From positions 5,794,148 through 5,858,147 of the forward strand of contig NC_053123.1 of assembly GCF_010015445.1 (NCBI RefSeq): DNA of 64,000 nt, written 5' to 3'. Each line of letters begins with the position of its first letter. The first letter of the stretch is position 1. The translations under genes were made by a program, and so were the position numbers. Below the pieces are notes generated by a model. That model did no database searches, was not told the origin of the DNA, and saw only the letters and a program-made list of their open reading frames with translations. Source of the DNA: Perca fluviatilis (lineage: Eukaryota; Chordata; Actinopteri; Perciformes; Percidae). Shown piece after piece: positions 22,621-34,322 of this stretch.

Positions 22621-23247
22621 CGTGCACCTATTTTGCTCTTGTGTGACTCCTGCACCTCAATTCACAAGGTTAGAGTAACAAACTTTTAGTAATGTAAACA
22701 TCCTGTCTACAAAATCACTTCCTGCTCCTGTCCTATGACTAAATTAAGTGAAGAGATTTGTCTTTGTGATTTCAGCCGTTTCCCAGTGTGGGAGTCAAAG
22801 ACAGCCCACCCCTATCAACGTTATGCACAGTTTCCTTAACTACAGAAAGCTCCTGATACTTCTGTGGGCCAAAAGTACTGTATCTGGTTTTGCTATTTAA
22901 ACTGAATGTGAAATGTGAAAAAGACCAAGAAAATAATCGAAACAGTTCAACTAGGCCTCCCACTGTGTCAAACAGCACGGATGGATCTACTGAGCATCTG
23001 TATTGTTCATGAAAATACACTATGAAACCCTATCCTCTTTAGATACAGATGGCGCGAATAACCGCAAGAACCAGAGCAGTGGGTCACGCTACCAGATTCT
23101 CATCCAAACAAGATGTTTTTATCTTTAGTGTGGGGCAACATCCTAGATATATTGTGTCGTCAACCAAAGTTACCTCTGTTTATACTGGAAAACCGAAGAC
23201 TTTGACAATATATATTACTCACATCCTTCAAGTTATATAACTATGTT
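22034..23247. other. no gene recognised
   Basis: Unique-looking DNA around a CA microsatellite (listed separately). Confidence 0.4.
22572..22621. repeat. (CA)n microsatellite
   Basis: About 20 CA units, then an interrupted CACGCACACACG end. Confidence 0.95.
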
Positions 23248-24005
23248 CAATTCAATTTTATTTATAGTATCAAATCATAACAAGAGTTATCTCGAGATAC
23301 TTTACAGATAGAGTAGGTCTTGACCACACTCTATAAATTCCAAAACCCCAACAATTACAGTAATTCCCTCAAGAGCAAGCATTAGCAGTGGCTATTGCGA
23401 CAGTGGCAAGGAAAAACTCCCTTTTGGGAAGAAACCTCGACAGACCCAGACTCTTGGTAGGTGGTGTCTGACGGGGCCAGTTGGGGGTGTGATGAACCGT
23501 GGCAAATAATAGTCACATTAAAGATAATGGAACAGTGACTTCAAAGGTCATCGTGGAAGTTCATGTCATAGCAGGGCACATCATGTCATACTGAGTAGTG
23601 CAGTCTTCTATACCGAATCCTGACTACTCTGTGTGTATGAACATCACAGCAGGGCATTGCGGGATGTAACATGGCGCTGCAGAGCATGGGTGGATGCGGT
23701 GGACGCAGCAGGAGGCGGTCGGGAATTGCAGAGAATCGCAGAGCAAAGCTTTGCGGAGAAGAAACATAAGGACTCCGGGGAGTAAACTCCCCAGAACTAG
23801 GTTAGTAACAAGCATTTCTGGGACAGGATGCATACAAAAGGAAACAAGTGAAAACAGAGATGAGAGAGCAGCTCAATGTGTCATAGGAAGGAAGGAACTT
23901 CCCCGGTAGTCTAGAATTATAATCGCATAGCTAAGAGAGGCAGGCTAGTTTAGAGAGAGGGATGCCGGATCGGGCTTGAACTCTCCCCTGCCGGATCGGA
24001 CTGTA
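23248..24005 (-). mobile_element. L2-type LINE 3' end with (AATTG)n tail
   Basis: On the minus strand the segment ends in a short A/T tail with ATTGAATTGAA-like units (complement at 23248-23265), preceded by TATAGAGTGTGGTC and GGAAGAAACC-type blocks that also occur at 33110-33405 and 60429-60575. The inner part (23500-24005) is homologous to 50155-50700, which sits directly behind a reverse transcriptase frame, so this is untranslated 3' sequence of the same LINE family. No protein is encoded here. Confidence 0.75.
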
Positions 24006-24010
24006 CTGGC

Positions 24011-27000
24011 CCACCTCATGTTGAATTGTGAATATTTTAGAATATCACTCACATGACAAGATTTCAGAGGGTCAGAAGGTATTTTGTTTTCCATTGAAGT
24101 GTTTGGCATGCCTGGCCGAATGGCACTATATCCATGGTATTGCAAGGGGGATTTCATTCTTCCATGTTTTGTTGTGCATGATCAAACCCCCCCCCCCCTC
24201 CGCTTTTTTCACAAATCGCACCGTGCCCATAGCTGCCAGTACCTCCTCACCGGACGCCGATTGGTTCGGCCTGCTGCTGTTTGGACAAACGCATTACTTG
24301 AAGCCTGACGAGATGGATTTTTGCGTGATATGTGATCCTTGCGATTCTCGCGTGATTTCGTGATATCGCAAGAATCCAGCTGCAAGTTAAGGAAAAGCTT
24401 GGCAAAAGAGAAAGAGAAAGATGATTCAGGGGGAGGGAGCGAATCGGGGGGGGTTGGGGTCAGGAGAGAGGAGTGGAACCAGAAAGAGCACTGTGTTGTG
24501 GTCAGACACGGCAAAATAAACCAGGTTCACATCATCCACACCGATACCATGGGAGGGCACAAGATCAAGTGTCAACCCTTTGTCATGGCTGGGCTCTAAA
24601 GAGTTTAACCTGCAGGAGGAACAACAAGTCAAACAGAGCAAGAGAGAGAGGCTAAGACAGTTCAGAGAAATGATGGCTGAATTGGGACGGTAGAAGAAGA
24701 AAGGTTATGGCCCGGGAACACCAGCTTCCCTGCGGAACACGAGTTTGGCGGCGTCGCTCGAGATGACTTCACAAAAAAACGCACCTGAATACACAGATTT
24801 ACACACAAGCCTGGCCAGAGCTTCTGAGCCAGAATATTGGACACACACTGCCTGCTGACATCACTACAGCTGGTGTGAATTTAGCAGAACTCAGCCCCCC
24901 CCCATACACGAACACACACCTACACACACCAGCTCCCAGTATGGGTTCCACCTCTCTCTCACACTCTTTTTTCGCCTTTTTAGTTTCTGACCCTTGAAGG
25001 TTGAGCCGATTAGAACAGCTCCCAGCTGCGTAGCGTGGCGGCTGATCTACTGTGAGTTGTTTGAAGTGAGAAATGACGTGCTTTCAACGGGAGATCTGTC
25101 ATTCCAATAACGACAACACACACACACACATACTGCCTGAAGGCGAAAGGTTGTCCGTCACATCTTTATCCCTGAGAGAACTGACCTCCTGCCGGCAGTT
25201 TACATTATTCTATTTAAATTGATCTCAAATAAAACAGCTGGAGCATTTCATCTTTTAGCAGAAAGCTAAGGCTTCTGTCTTTCGTGTCATTGCATTGTCA
25301 GCTCGTGATGACGTCATCATGTTACATGACGTCTGGTAAAAAAAAACGCATGACACCATTCAATTGCAGATGAAACATTTACACTCTGCTCATAAAAATT
25401 AGCACATCTCAAAAAATAGTTCAAATAACTTCTGGAGTGTTAAGTAACATTCTGTTTATGTTTCTACATTTACAAAATCCCTTGGCTCAATATGTTTCGT
25501 GTGTTTATTTAGTAAACTTTGATGAAATTCGTAATTCAATACTCTTATTATTTATTATGGTTACTTGACTTACATACCTTTTTGCTTTTTTACTGATTTT
25601 AGGGATATGAAGCATTTTAAGATACAAAATGGCATCACAATGAGCAAAAATAGCAGTGTAGGCACTGGCGGACCATTTCTATTGCAGAGTTCTAAGGGTT
25701 ATCCTTTGCAATGCTAATGCTGCATCTACATAAAATGTACTCTAATTTGAAAACTCATAATAAGGAGAAGTCACCAAAAAAAAAAATCACACATCACCAC
25801 AAAAAATACTTTTCAGTTTCCCCCTGCTCCAACAACATCCTGCACTTATCGCTACTTGGCCATGTTAAAGACACTAAAAAAATATTGGCAGGGCACATGT
25901 GCCTTGTTCATAAACAAACTTTCCCCCCCTCCCTGTCAGACGTTTTCCACTGCAGGGATGGATGGTTATAATGAGAGTTCCAGTGTCCAGCTATTTTTAA
26001 GGTTGGAGACAGGCTGTTATTGCGCTGGAGGTAGCGAGGCATTTGGGGTGGTGGATTATTCCACAGATCTGCACTCCAGACTTTATGGGTCTGAAAATAA
26101 CTGTCCTACCTAGCACTCCCAATGCCCCCCCCCCGGTAATCACAACGTGCAGCCATCCATAAATGAATGCGGTATCTGCTTAAACTGTCATCTCGCCAAT
26201 ATTAGGTGAACCAATGTTTAAGTATCTACACCAAGAACTGAGAAAACAGATCTGATGTCACCTCTTTCTAAGAATCTCTGAATTGGATGTGTTCATTCAT
26301 GCCTCACTAATATTTCCTTACAACAGAAAGAAGGTGTCAAGCTTCAGTTTTCCAAGTTTCCTGGTTCCTGGAAGAAACTTATACCTGCCCTGTTCAGGAA
26401 TATTCTTCTTCTACCAGGAAATGTACTTAGCCTGACTATTCACAGCAGAGTAGCGGTACAGGTTTGTACAGGGCTCAGCCGTGATGGTAAAGATGGGTAA
26501 AGATTGTTACTTCCCAGCGGCTCAATCAGAGGGAACCTGAACACAAAATGATGCGGGAGATGAAGAAGACAAGCAAATGCCTCTACAAGACCTGCCAGTG
26601 TACCTATCAGCAGATATTGGACGGTACTTCATTGCTCTAATTATTTTACTTGCGTGGCAGCTGGATACTCACAATACCACAAGATCACGCACGGATCCCG
26701 GCATCACATATCACACGAAAATGCATCTTGTCAGGGTTTAAGTAATCCGTTTGGGTACGAACAGCAGCGGACCGAACCAATCAGCGTCCACTGAGGAGCT
26801 TCTGGCAGCGACGGGCGTAGTTTAGGTGTGTGTGACGACCGCAACTGTTGGTACGGACGTGATGGACGGATGGTTCATTCAATCCTGCCAGGAATTTTTT
26901 TAAAGTGCCTGCCGTTTTTTCAAATTCTCAAAACGTTTTCAATGACGGCTTCTCAGAAGGTAGGTTCTGTGTAACAAACAATCTGGCATCTCAGGTTACG

Positions 27001-27163
27001 AAGTATTTGCCATCATGTCTAACGTACACTTTCACCCTGAAAACTCCACAAACATAGAACCCTTTACAAACACAACTGCTTGGTCCTGAAGGCAACGTAG
27101 AGTTGCAGTTGATAGATGTTGCACATCTCCTTACCAGTTTGTTATCAGATGTGTTGGAGGACA
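24011..27163. other. no gene recognised, about 3.1 kb
   Basis: Contains a C13 run (24186-24198), a small CA run near 25108 and several short frames without domains. The stretch 25000-25370 is unique-looking, with TGACGTCA-like palindromes near 25308. Nothing supports an exon. Confidence 0.35.
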
Positions 27164-27171
27164 GATGAGTT

Positions 27172-27845
27172 CAGGAGCGATTCTAGGATCAGACCTTTAG
27201 GGGGGCTCAGCCCCTAATGAGAATGTAACACAAAAAACCTGCTAAATCAGTAATTTCATTAGCCTATCATCTCTGACCTAGCTTCTGAACAACATCATCT
27301 AACGTTTTTTTGACACTATTAACACTATGATGGAACTAAACCGGACACTTTATGAGTCACAGTAATGGCAACCAATTTGACACAATGTTCTAACATTCAG
27401 CAATTGTCGTTGCTTACATTTCAATTTGGTTTATAATCCGCGCCATGAAATTACCAACTTCTTCTCCAGGGACTACCAACGTTAAACTTCCCAACCGTCT
27501 TCTGCTCTCCCTCTGACAGATCAGATAGAGACTCAGCCAAAGGCGGGAGTCTGGAACAACCTCCTCCGATTGGCCAAAACTAGGTTTCTGTTAACCCTTT
27601 CCTTGGCTGGGTTACAGGAGCATAGCATTGGCGACAGACACACAGGATATTAAACCTGTGTCAAGCCCTTTGAACCCGTAATTATTTGTTCTCTGTCACT
27701 AACAGACAAGTTCGCAAACTTTTAACTTGAAGCACTAATATTGATTTTTTTTGTTTTTGTTTTTTATTATTATAATTTTTAGGAGGGCTGAGATGAAATT
27801 TAGGGGGGGTTGAGCCACCCTAAAAAGGGTCTAAAATTGCCAGTG
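27172..27845. mobile_element. hAT element with 8-bp duplication
   Basis: The ends CAGGAGCGATTCTAG and, reverse-complemented, CACTGGCAATTTTAG are inverted repeats, each with a GGGGG..CTCAGCC-like block just inside. GATGAGTT is duplicated perfectly at 27164-27171 and 27846-27853. The 674-bp interior has no transposase frame, so it is nonautonomous. Confidence 0.88.
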
Positions 27846-27952
27846 GATGAGTTACAGCCAGGCCAAGTTTACATTCTCTTAGATAGAGGCTGCATATTTT
27901 AACTCTTATTTGATAGCTCCTCGACTCCTTGGTCCTCGGCTGAACCGGAAGT

Positions 27953-28080
27953 TAGAATAGAATAGAATAGAATAGAATACACTTTATTGTCCCCGAGGGG
28001 AAATTTGTCTTGGACACAGTGCTACATCCGTTGCTTCACAACACAGACAATATGTAACATAAAAACATTTTCAAGTTAAA
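27953..28080. repeat. (AATAG)n run joined to a retroelement-like 3' end
   Basis: About five AATAG units (27953-27979) are followed by CACTTTATTGTCCCCGAGGG. This arrangement, a short-unit tail beside a conserved word, is usual for fish LINE or SINE 3' ends. The family was not identified. Confidence 0.5.
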
Positions 28081-28329
28081 TACAGTAAAAGTTGTTCTGT
28101 CCCTCCTCTGTGAAGGCCATCTAAAAGCTCTTATTTCTGCCCCTAGGAGCGAGCGTCGAGGAGGGATCATCAAGGAGCTATAGGCGAGGATACACGAGAG
28201 CAGCCTCCCCGGAAGCCGTGCAGCTGAAGGAGTTGCTAACTCCGCCCATGCAGCTGATGACTTCTTGTGACACTTCAGAGGAAAGGACGTCTCATCCCTC
28301 TAAAACACATTTGCCCGTTGCCTCTCTCC

Positions 28330-28395
28330 TCCCATGACTTCCTTGTGTCTCTCCCGTGCCTCCTCGGTGGGAGGGACTAAGACGCGAGGAAGGGA
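28330..28395. repeat. short repeat shared with 44030-44095
   Basis: CCTCGGTGGGAGGGACTAAG and its surroundings recur near 44060. CTTCCT...GTCT on one side and AGAC...GAGGAAG on the other can pair, so it is a small hairpin unit. Confidence 0.55.
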
Positions 28396-28652
28396 GGCAA
28401 GTGGAGGACTTGAGGAAGCCATTTAAGGGCTATGAGATGCACCGAGAGACTACAGGTTCAAGTTGTAACTTTGGTAAAACCAAACAGTGATGACCATAGA
28501 GGCAAGGGACACAGGCACAACTATTGTAGAACCAAAGGTGGTTAGATTCTTTCAACTCTGTGATATGAGCAACGGTGGGTTATGCACATACTTATATAAC
28601 TTATAGTTACATCCACATAACTTCTATTTCACCTTGTCTTATTCCTGAAGAG

Positions 28653-29178
28653 TAGCCTGACAAGCCAGACCCACATCACAATGTTGGGTCTGGGAGCTCA
28701 CCATTGGCAGGGCACAATCCGAAGGGCGGGATAAACGGTTGTCTTTCAAATTCCCTCTGCAGTCATAGCCAACCAGAGCAACGCTAGTTGATAGATTAAA
28801 CTTTTGCCGTATCCGGTCGGCAAAACTCCGAACACATCTTCCTTTTTTAAGAATGACTTCAGTGCCGTTCTTTGTTCTTTTCTCAAAGAAAAGCTGAACT
28901 CCAAGTCTTCCAGAGTTGCGGCCAAAGCCGATTCCAAAGACCGCTGTTCGCCAGCAGCAGCAGCCATCTTCTTTGTTTTCAAGTAGCAGGGAATTCACAT
29001 GGAACCATCGCAACTCTGCCGTCCTTATGTTAAGCCCGCCCACCGACTCTATACACGATGTGATTGGCCTGACCAGAATTTGGTTTTTCCAGCTCGCAAG
29101 CCAATGGAGAGTTGCTAGACTGACCCTGGCTGCAAATTACATTTGCTGACGGTAGGGTGCGTCTAGATTTCCACACTA
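28653..29178. mobile_element. MITE carrying a RecQ-like helicase start, 9-bp duplication
   Basis: The left terminus TAGCCTGACAAGCCAGACCC and the right terminus, reverse-complemented TAGTGTGGAAATCTAGACGC, share a TAG start and scattered positions. CCTGAAGAG is duplicated perfectly at 28644-28652 and 29179-29187. Like family A, it starts TAG, ends CTA and makes 9-bp duplications, which suggests the same superfamily. Nearly half the element is the helicase frame listed next. Confidence 0.82.
28746..28982 (-). pseudogene. RecQ-like helicase N-terminal fragment
   Basis: From ATG at 28982 the minus strand reads MKTKKMAAAAGEQ, then a segment with FSLRKEQRTALKSFL (Q-motif-like, residues 31-45), then GVLPTGYGKS (residues 52-61), a Walker A ATP-binding motif. 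RecQ-family helicases unwind DNA with ATP using exactly this Q motif and motif I spacing. The frame ends after 78 codons, before the DEAH box, so no active helicase is possible. It lies inside a MITE with intact target duplications, so it travelled as part of the element. Whether it came from a host gene or from a helicase-bearing autonomous transposon cannot be told here. Confidence 0.7.
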
Positions 29179-29187
29179 CCTGAAGAG

Positions 29188-29937
29188 ACTACTGCTGTGC
29201 AATAACCAGGTTTATGTTCTTTCACCCACTGTGATAGAACGCTGCAGGGCCAAACTTGGATAATAATTCTGGGAATCTAACAGCAGTCTAGGCCATTCCC
29301 CACACATTCACAACAGCCCACATATACTCTAATACTTTTTCTCTGTTTACTTTGTATGCCAGTGATATACACTCAGTGTCCACTTTATCAGGTGCACCTG
29401 TACAATCATTGCAGTTCAAAACAGCTCTGCCATAAATTCTACCTTTACAAAGTTTATAATGTTTTTTGTTGACATTGACGGATATGTGAAAATTCGATTC
29501 CATTACGTGCATTAAAATGATTACTGAAGTCACAGTTACGGACGGTTTTGTACTATATAATACCAAGAAATGTTTCACATTTATTTTGTCTAATCTTGTT
29601 GTTTTTCTCCATTTCAAGGAAAGTTAACTAGAAAGGTAAATAAATCACTGTGAGTTTGAGTGTGGCACAGATGCTTTAAAACAGACATGCACATGATATG
29701 GTTTAAAGCTGTAACACGGTAAGTCTTGAATAACGGTATTTACCAGCCGCGACAGATGACCCATTTTGTCACAGCGATAGCGTCCCAACGGGGCAAGATG
29801 CAGTCACAAAGCTTCACAGTTCCAGAAAATAGGGGCCGGTTCGAAGATGGGGGTATGAAGGGGGGAAGTGACTTGTTGCAGGTAAGATTTCAAATGTATG
29901 CAATCTGCAAAGCAATAGATCAAATGTATTTATCATA
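29188..29937. other. no gene recognised
   Basis: AT-rich unique-looking DNA. The 109-codon minus frame at 29288-29617 has no domain. Confidence 0.4.
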
Positions 29938-29945
29938 CCATACAG

Positions 29946-30563
29946 TAGAGCTGTAATCGGGCCTTAAAAGTACGGCCCGAAAAGGCCCGAGCCCGACAGA
30001 GTTCGGCCCGAGCCCGACAAGTACATTTTGATTGACAGCCTTTTAAAAGCCCGAACCAGTTTACAGCCCGACTGTACAAAAGGCCGTCTATCAGCATCAT
30101 TAGAGTGTCGGAGAATAGCGCGGACACGCTGCGCTTCACACCGCGAGCGGGCACACGCCGCACTCGGCGGAAAAGGGAGAGAAAGAAAAAAGAGACTGCG
30201 CCGCACGCACACAGCTCCTTTATCTTTCGTAAAAAATGAGTCATTTAAACATGTTTTAACATCATTTATTCATGACTAACGGAGGCTATAGGCCACTTGG
30301 AAGTTGGAACAAAGAAACAGGCTAAGTCCTCCAGAGACCAGCCTCCCTTTCACTTCCTCAGGATCCATTTTCACGCTAATCGAAACGCATCAGCTGACCG
30401 CTCATTTACCATGCAACCCGAAGCGCAAGCCCGAGCCCGGCCCGAGCCCGGCCCGAGCCCGGCCCGAGCCCGGCCCGAGCCCGTGTAAAATAATAGAAAT
30501 TAAGACCGAACCCGAACGAACCCGTCGGGTCCCGTCGGGTTCGGGCAAAGATCTTCAGCTCTA
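29946..30563. mobile_element. hAT element rich in GCCCGA repeats, 8-bp duplication
   Basis: The ends TAGAGCTG and CAGCTCTA are perfect inverted repeats, and CCATACAG is duplicated perfectly at 29938-29945 and 30564-30571. Near each end the DNA is packed with GGCCCGAGCCC-like units, including about five in tandem at 30430-30482. The TAGAGCTG start is typical of a large hAT group in fish. No transposase frame remains. Confidence 0.9.
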
Positions 30564-30571
30564 CCATACAG

Positions 30572-31608
30572 TGTTATTTCATTACTGCTAATGGAGGTGT
30601 GGACTTTTGTGAAAATTGTGCGTCATTGACCCACGGACAAAAGAATGGCCCCCGCACTAGCAAAGAGAGAGAGAATAGAATGCAGTATGGGATTAGATTG
30701 CAGCTATGGGTTCTACACTGATGCGATAATCAAGGTACATTTACATCTTTTGCTACGTTTACACCTCGCATTCACACTGCTCTGGCGTTTCAGAGCCCCT
30801 AAACACTTCTGACCCCGTTATGGTTTGGAATCTCTTGTGTTGCAATCTCAACGGCCGCAAACGGAGACGTCTGGCGACACCGACGCCAACGTTTCAACGC
30901 CTGATCGGGTCATGACCTCTCGTTCTCTGAGACTAAGCTAATGACATTACCATGGCAACCACCAGCAATGTGCAAAGTATACATGCTGCCTCCTGTTTAC
31001 CCCTGCACTCGCATGCCCAGTATACGAGAATGTTTGAGATATGAGGTTTGGCTGTGTTAGTTTAAACTTGTGTGCACGGAGATCGCTTTTGGCTCAAAAC
31101 TCTGCAAAAAAATACCAAACGTGGCAATGTAAATGCAGCCTCAGTATGTGGTAATATATTTTAATATTAGAATGTTGAGGTGGATGAATTGGGGTGCCTG
31201 TACAAATGAACTTAACAGTATCTCCCACACTCCCACCGAGGACACCCAGACAGCTCTGAAGCTCCGCAGCAATCCTCCGATCAAAGCTCTGCAGACCTTT
31301 GGATCATACTGATCACACAGATCAGACTGACAACATAGCGTCATGCTAATTCTCTTTCGTTTTTCATCTTTCTTTTTTTTTTCTCATCTGTGGTCAGGCT
31401 TCCTGGGGGGGGGGGGCTCCCCTCCATCCCAGCGTCACTGGGACGGCATACTTCTGTTCAAATGAAGGTCAGGCATCTGGCTGATAAGCTGAAGAAGTTC
31501 AAGCTCTTCAGACGTCTACAGTATGTTACATATTTAACTTTGTTTTTACAGCATCCCACTGAAATGACGGAACATACTGTATCTAAGTACTGTTGATTTC
31601 TCTCAGTT
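30572..31608. other. no gene recognised; possible weak TIR element at 30752-31140
   Basis: GCTACGTTTACA near 30753 and GCTGCATTTACA (complement, near 31128-31139) could be degenerate inverted ends. No duplication was found. A G9 run lies near 31406. Confidence 0.3.
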
Positions 31609-32258
31609 CAGTGGTGGAATAGTCTGAAACTGTAAGTGTATTTACTTTAGGTACTGTACTGAAGTACAAATGTCAGGTACTTTTACTTTTCATGAGTATT
31701 ACACCCCAATTACTGTATACAGCACCCCAATTCAGAGAGATATATTGTTCATTTTACTCCACTTCATGCATTTGACAGTTACAGTCACTTACTTTACAAA
31801 GTAAGATTTTACATAACAACAACATGATACGCTTCTTAACAGTGTTTGGTGTTTTAAGCCCCCAACGTCTCCTCCCAGGCAGAGCTGCCTGGAAGGCACT
31901 AGGATTAGGCAATGGTTAGGGTTAAGGTTAGGGGTAGGTGCCTTGAAGTCGAAGGTCGAAGCGCTGCCTTGAAGTCGACGTTGGGGGCTTAAAACACCAA
32001 CGAGCCTCGTTAACACTCAGATTGGCCATTTTTCTGCATTTAGTATTTCTACTTTTGGTAGATAAAGTACTCTTGGGTTGTCATACTTAACTTAGTGTCT
32101 CAGAAGACACGAGTGACAGAAATTTGTCTTTTAAAGGGGCAGGCTCAAATGACATAAATACATACTGTAGAACATAAAAGATACATATAGAAACAGTGTA
32201 AAAACATTTTTAATGTAGGGTTTTTACTTGTAATGGAGTATTCAAAGTGTGCTTTGCT
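31609..32258 (-). mobile_element. hAT MITE (CAGTGGTGG family), copy P3, with family C inside
   Basis: Starts CAGTGGTGGAATAGTC and follows the order of P2 (TTTACTTTAGGTAC, CAGAGAGATATATTG, TTTTTACTTGTAATGGAGTATT), but the right inverted end is lost. A complete family C MITE interrupts it at 31848-31998, so the P3 copy is older than that insertion. Confidence 0.7.
31848..31998. mobile_element. family C palindromic MITE, copy C2
   Basis: Both ends read GGTGTTTTAAGCCCCCAACG inward. The core carries GGTTAGGGTTAAGGTTAGGG, the telomere-like motif on the other strand from C1. Length 151 bp against 130 in C1. Confidence 0.8.
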
Positions 32259-33109
32259 TATATATAGTATAGTATAGTATTCCTTTAATCAAGGGGAAAA
32301 AAACTTAAACAGCCTCTTGATTAGTGCACCTTCACATTCTGCCCTTCAGAATGTAATCTAATGAATTGTAATGACTGTAGTTAATTTTTGTCAGAGGTAC
32401 ACATGGTTTACAGCAGAAAATGCAAAGTAGTGGTTACATGTCTGCAGTGTTGTACTTCTTCTTTCTAGGTGTGTCTGAGTTTAAATATATAATTAAATAT
32501 ATTAGCGAAGCCTTGTCAAACACAACGTGTTTGAAAAACCATATGACTTTATTTGCATTGCTCTTAATTGGGGCATCAACTAAACTGAGTGTGTAATATA
32601 AATGGCATAGATCTGAAACAGCAGTGAATGAAGCAGCTTTGGTATAGCCTCTCTCCAGCAGGCGTGGTCAGAACATTCACAAAGGATGATGGGAGAACAT
32701 GAAACCAGCAGGGCTCTGATACAGTCCCCTTTGAAATCTTTCCAGCTGCCTTGCTGTGCCGATGGCCATCAGACGGGGTGCAACAAAGGCCTTGCTTCTG
32801 TCCTTCCTAGCTGGATATGGCACCTGCTGTTTCTCATTTCAGATGCCATTTACTTGCTAGATTGAGTAGCGAACCCACCCCATTACTTTAGCTCATTTTG
32901 GGAATGCCTTGAGAGTTTGACCCCAAGTTACTTGAGTTATGCTCTGATTGTTTGGCCCTCCTTTTCGACTGGAAGAAAAGTTTGTCATTATTGTAAACCC
33001 TTAGAAAGTGCTGCAGCTGTAAAATGCCAAATGTCTCCTCCCTAAATTTTAGGATTCACAATTCCTCAACTGCCTTCCAACAATAAAAGTGTTGCACAAG
33101 CTAAGGATG
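32259..33109. other. no gene recognised
   Basis: Unique-looking DNA with a small (TATAG)n run near 32266. Confidence 0.4.
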
Positions 33110-33405
33110 GCCATAAAAGACATTATTAATGTGACTACTATCGCCACTGTTCATCACACCCCCAACCGGCTCGTCAGACACCGCCTACCAAGAGCCTGGG
33201 TCTGTCCGAGGTTTCTTCCCAAGAGGGAGTTTTTCCTCGCCACTGTCGCACTGCTTGCTCTTGAGGGAATTACTGGAATTGTTGGAATTGTTGGGGCTTT
33301 GTAAATTATAGAGTGTGGTCTAGACCTACTCTATCTGTAAAGTGTCTCGAGATAACTTATGTTATGATTTGATACTATAAATAAAATTGAATTGAATTGA
33401 ATTGA
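33110..33405 (+). mobile_element. L2-type LINE 3' end with (ATTGA)n tail
   Basis: Plus-strand copy of the same 3' end as 23248-23530. It has AGAGTGTGGTCTAGACCTAC, a GAGATAACTTATGTTATGAT block, then AATAAAATTGAATTGAATTG as tail. Only the last 300 bp of the LINE inserted, as is usual for 5'-truncated copies. Confidence 0.8.
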
Positions 33406-34226
33406 AAAGGCAAATTGTAAACGAGTCATCAAGTAAGATTAAAAAAGTGAAAGGGGCGGCAAACTGCATTAAAAAAAAAGAAGCTTTATCCTGTGGTTAA
33501 TCACATCAAGTCCACAGACCTTCCTTAAGTGTGTTTAAGTCATCATGTAAACAACATAATGGTACAATTACACATCAGGCTTATTACCTTGAAAACGAAT
33601 CAACAGGCTGCATGTTCTGCCATCCATGATGGGAAAGAGATTCTCCAATTTGTATGTGGAAATTGTAATTTAAACAAACAGTGATTGACCAAAGACACTC
33701 TGCCCTTCAGATGTGTTTAGCATATAAAGTTACTTCCAGTGATATCTTCCACCGGTAAACCCAGCACAGTGTATGTAAACCAAGCACAGTGTAAAAGCAG
33801 CTGGGCTAAGACTGGGCTTCATCGTATGTCTGCCTCCACAGCTAACCAGTATGTAGACTACCCTGGGTAAGCTGGACAATATAGTAGGCCTACTGTAAGT
33901 CTGTGAATTAGACTTAAACAATAGCATTTTTTTTTCAAGTATTTAAAATGTATTTTTAAATCAAATTATTTTTAAGATAACTAATCAGAAGTTACAAAAC
34001 TGTGATGGAATAAACATTTCTACATGACAACAATGTCACACATTTCCTAGAACTGGTCATTTTGCATTGCCCTTTTTTTATATTTAGAAAAGTATTATAT
34101 AATCTCAAAATGCACACTACATTTGGTTAGAGGTGTCACAATTTAAATTTTAAATCAAAAATCTATTGAAGAGAACTTTTGATTACACTCACTTCAAAAT
34201 CAAAAGCAGGATCGGCAGATCCTACA
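33406..34226. other. no gene recognised
   Basis: AT-rich unique-looking DNA. Confidence 0.4.
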
Positions 34227-34322
34227 CACTGTAAAACTTTTCACCGTAAATGTACAGTAGTTTACTGGCAGCAGCTTCGCCAGTAAACTACTGTTTATTT
34301 ACAGTAAGCAAACTTTTTTTCT

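Noticed and set aside
30949..30960. Second X-box-like half site ACCATGGCAACC
   Set aside because: Only half of the motif is present and it may lie in a degraded repeat.
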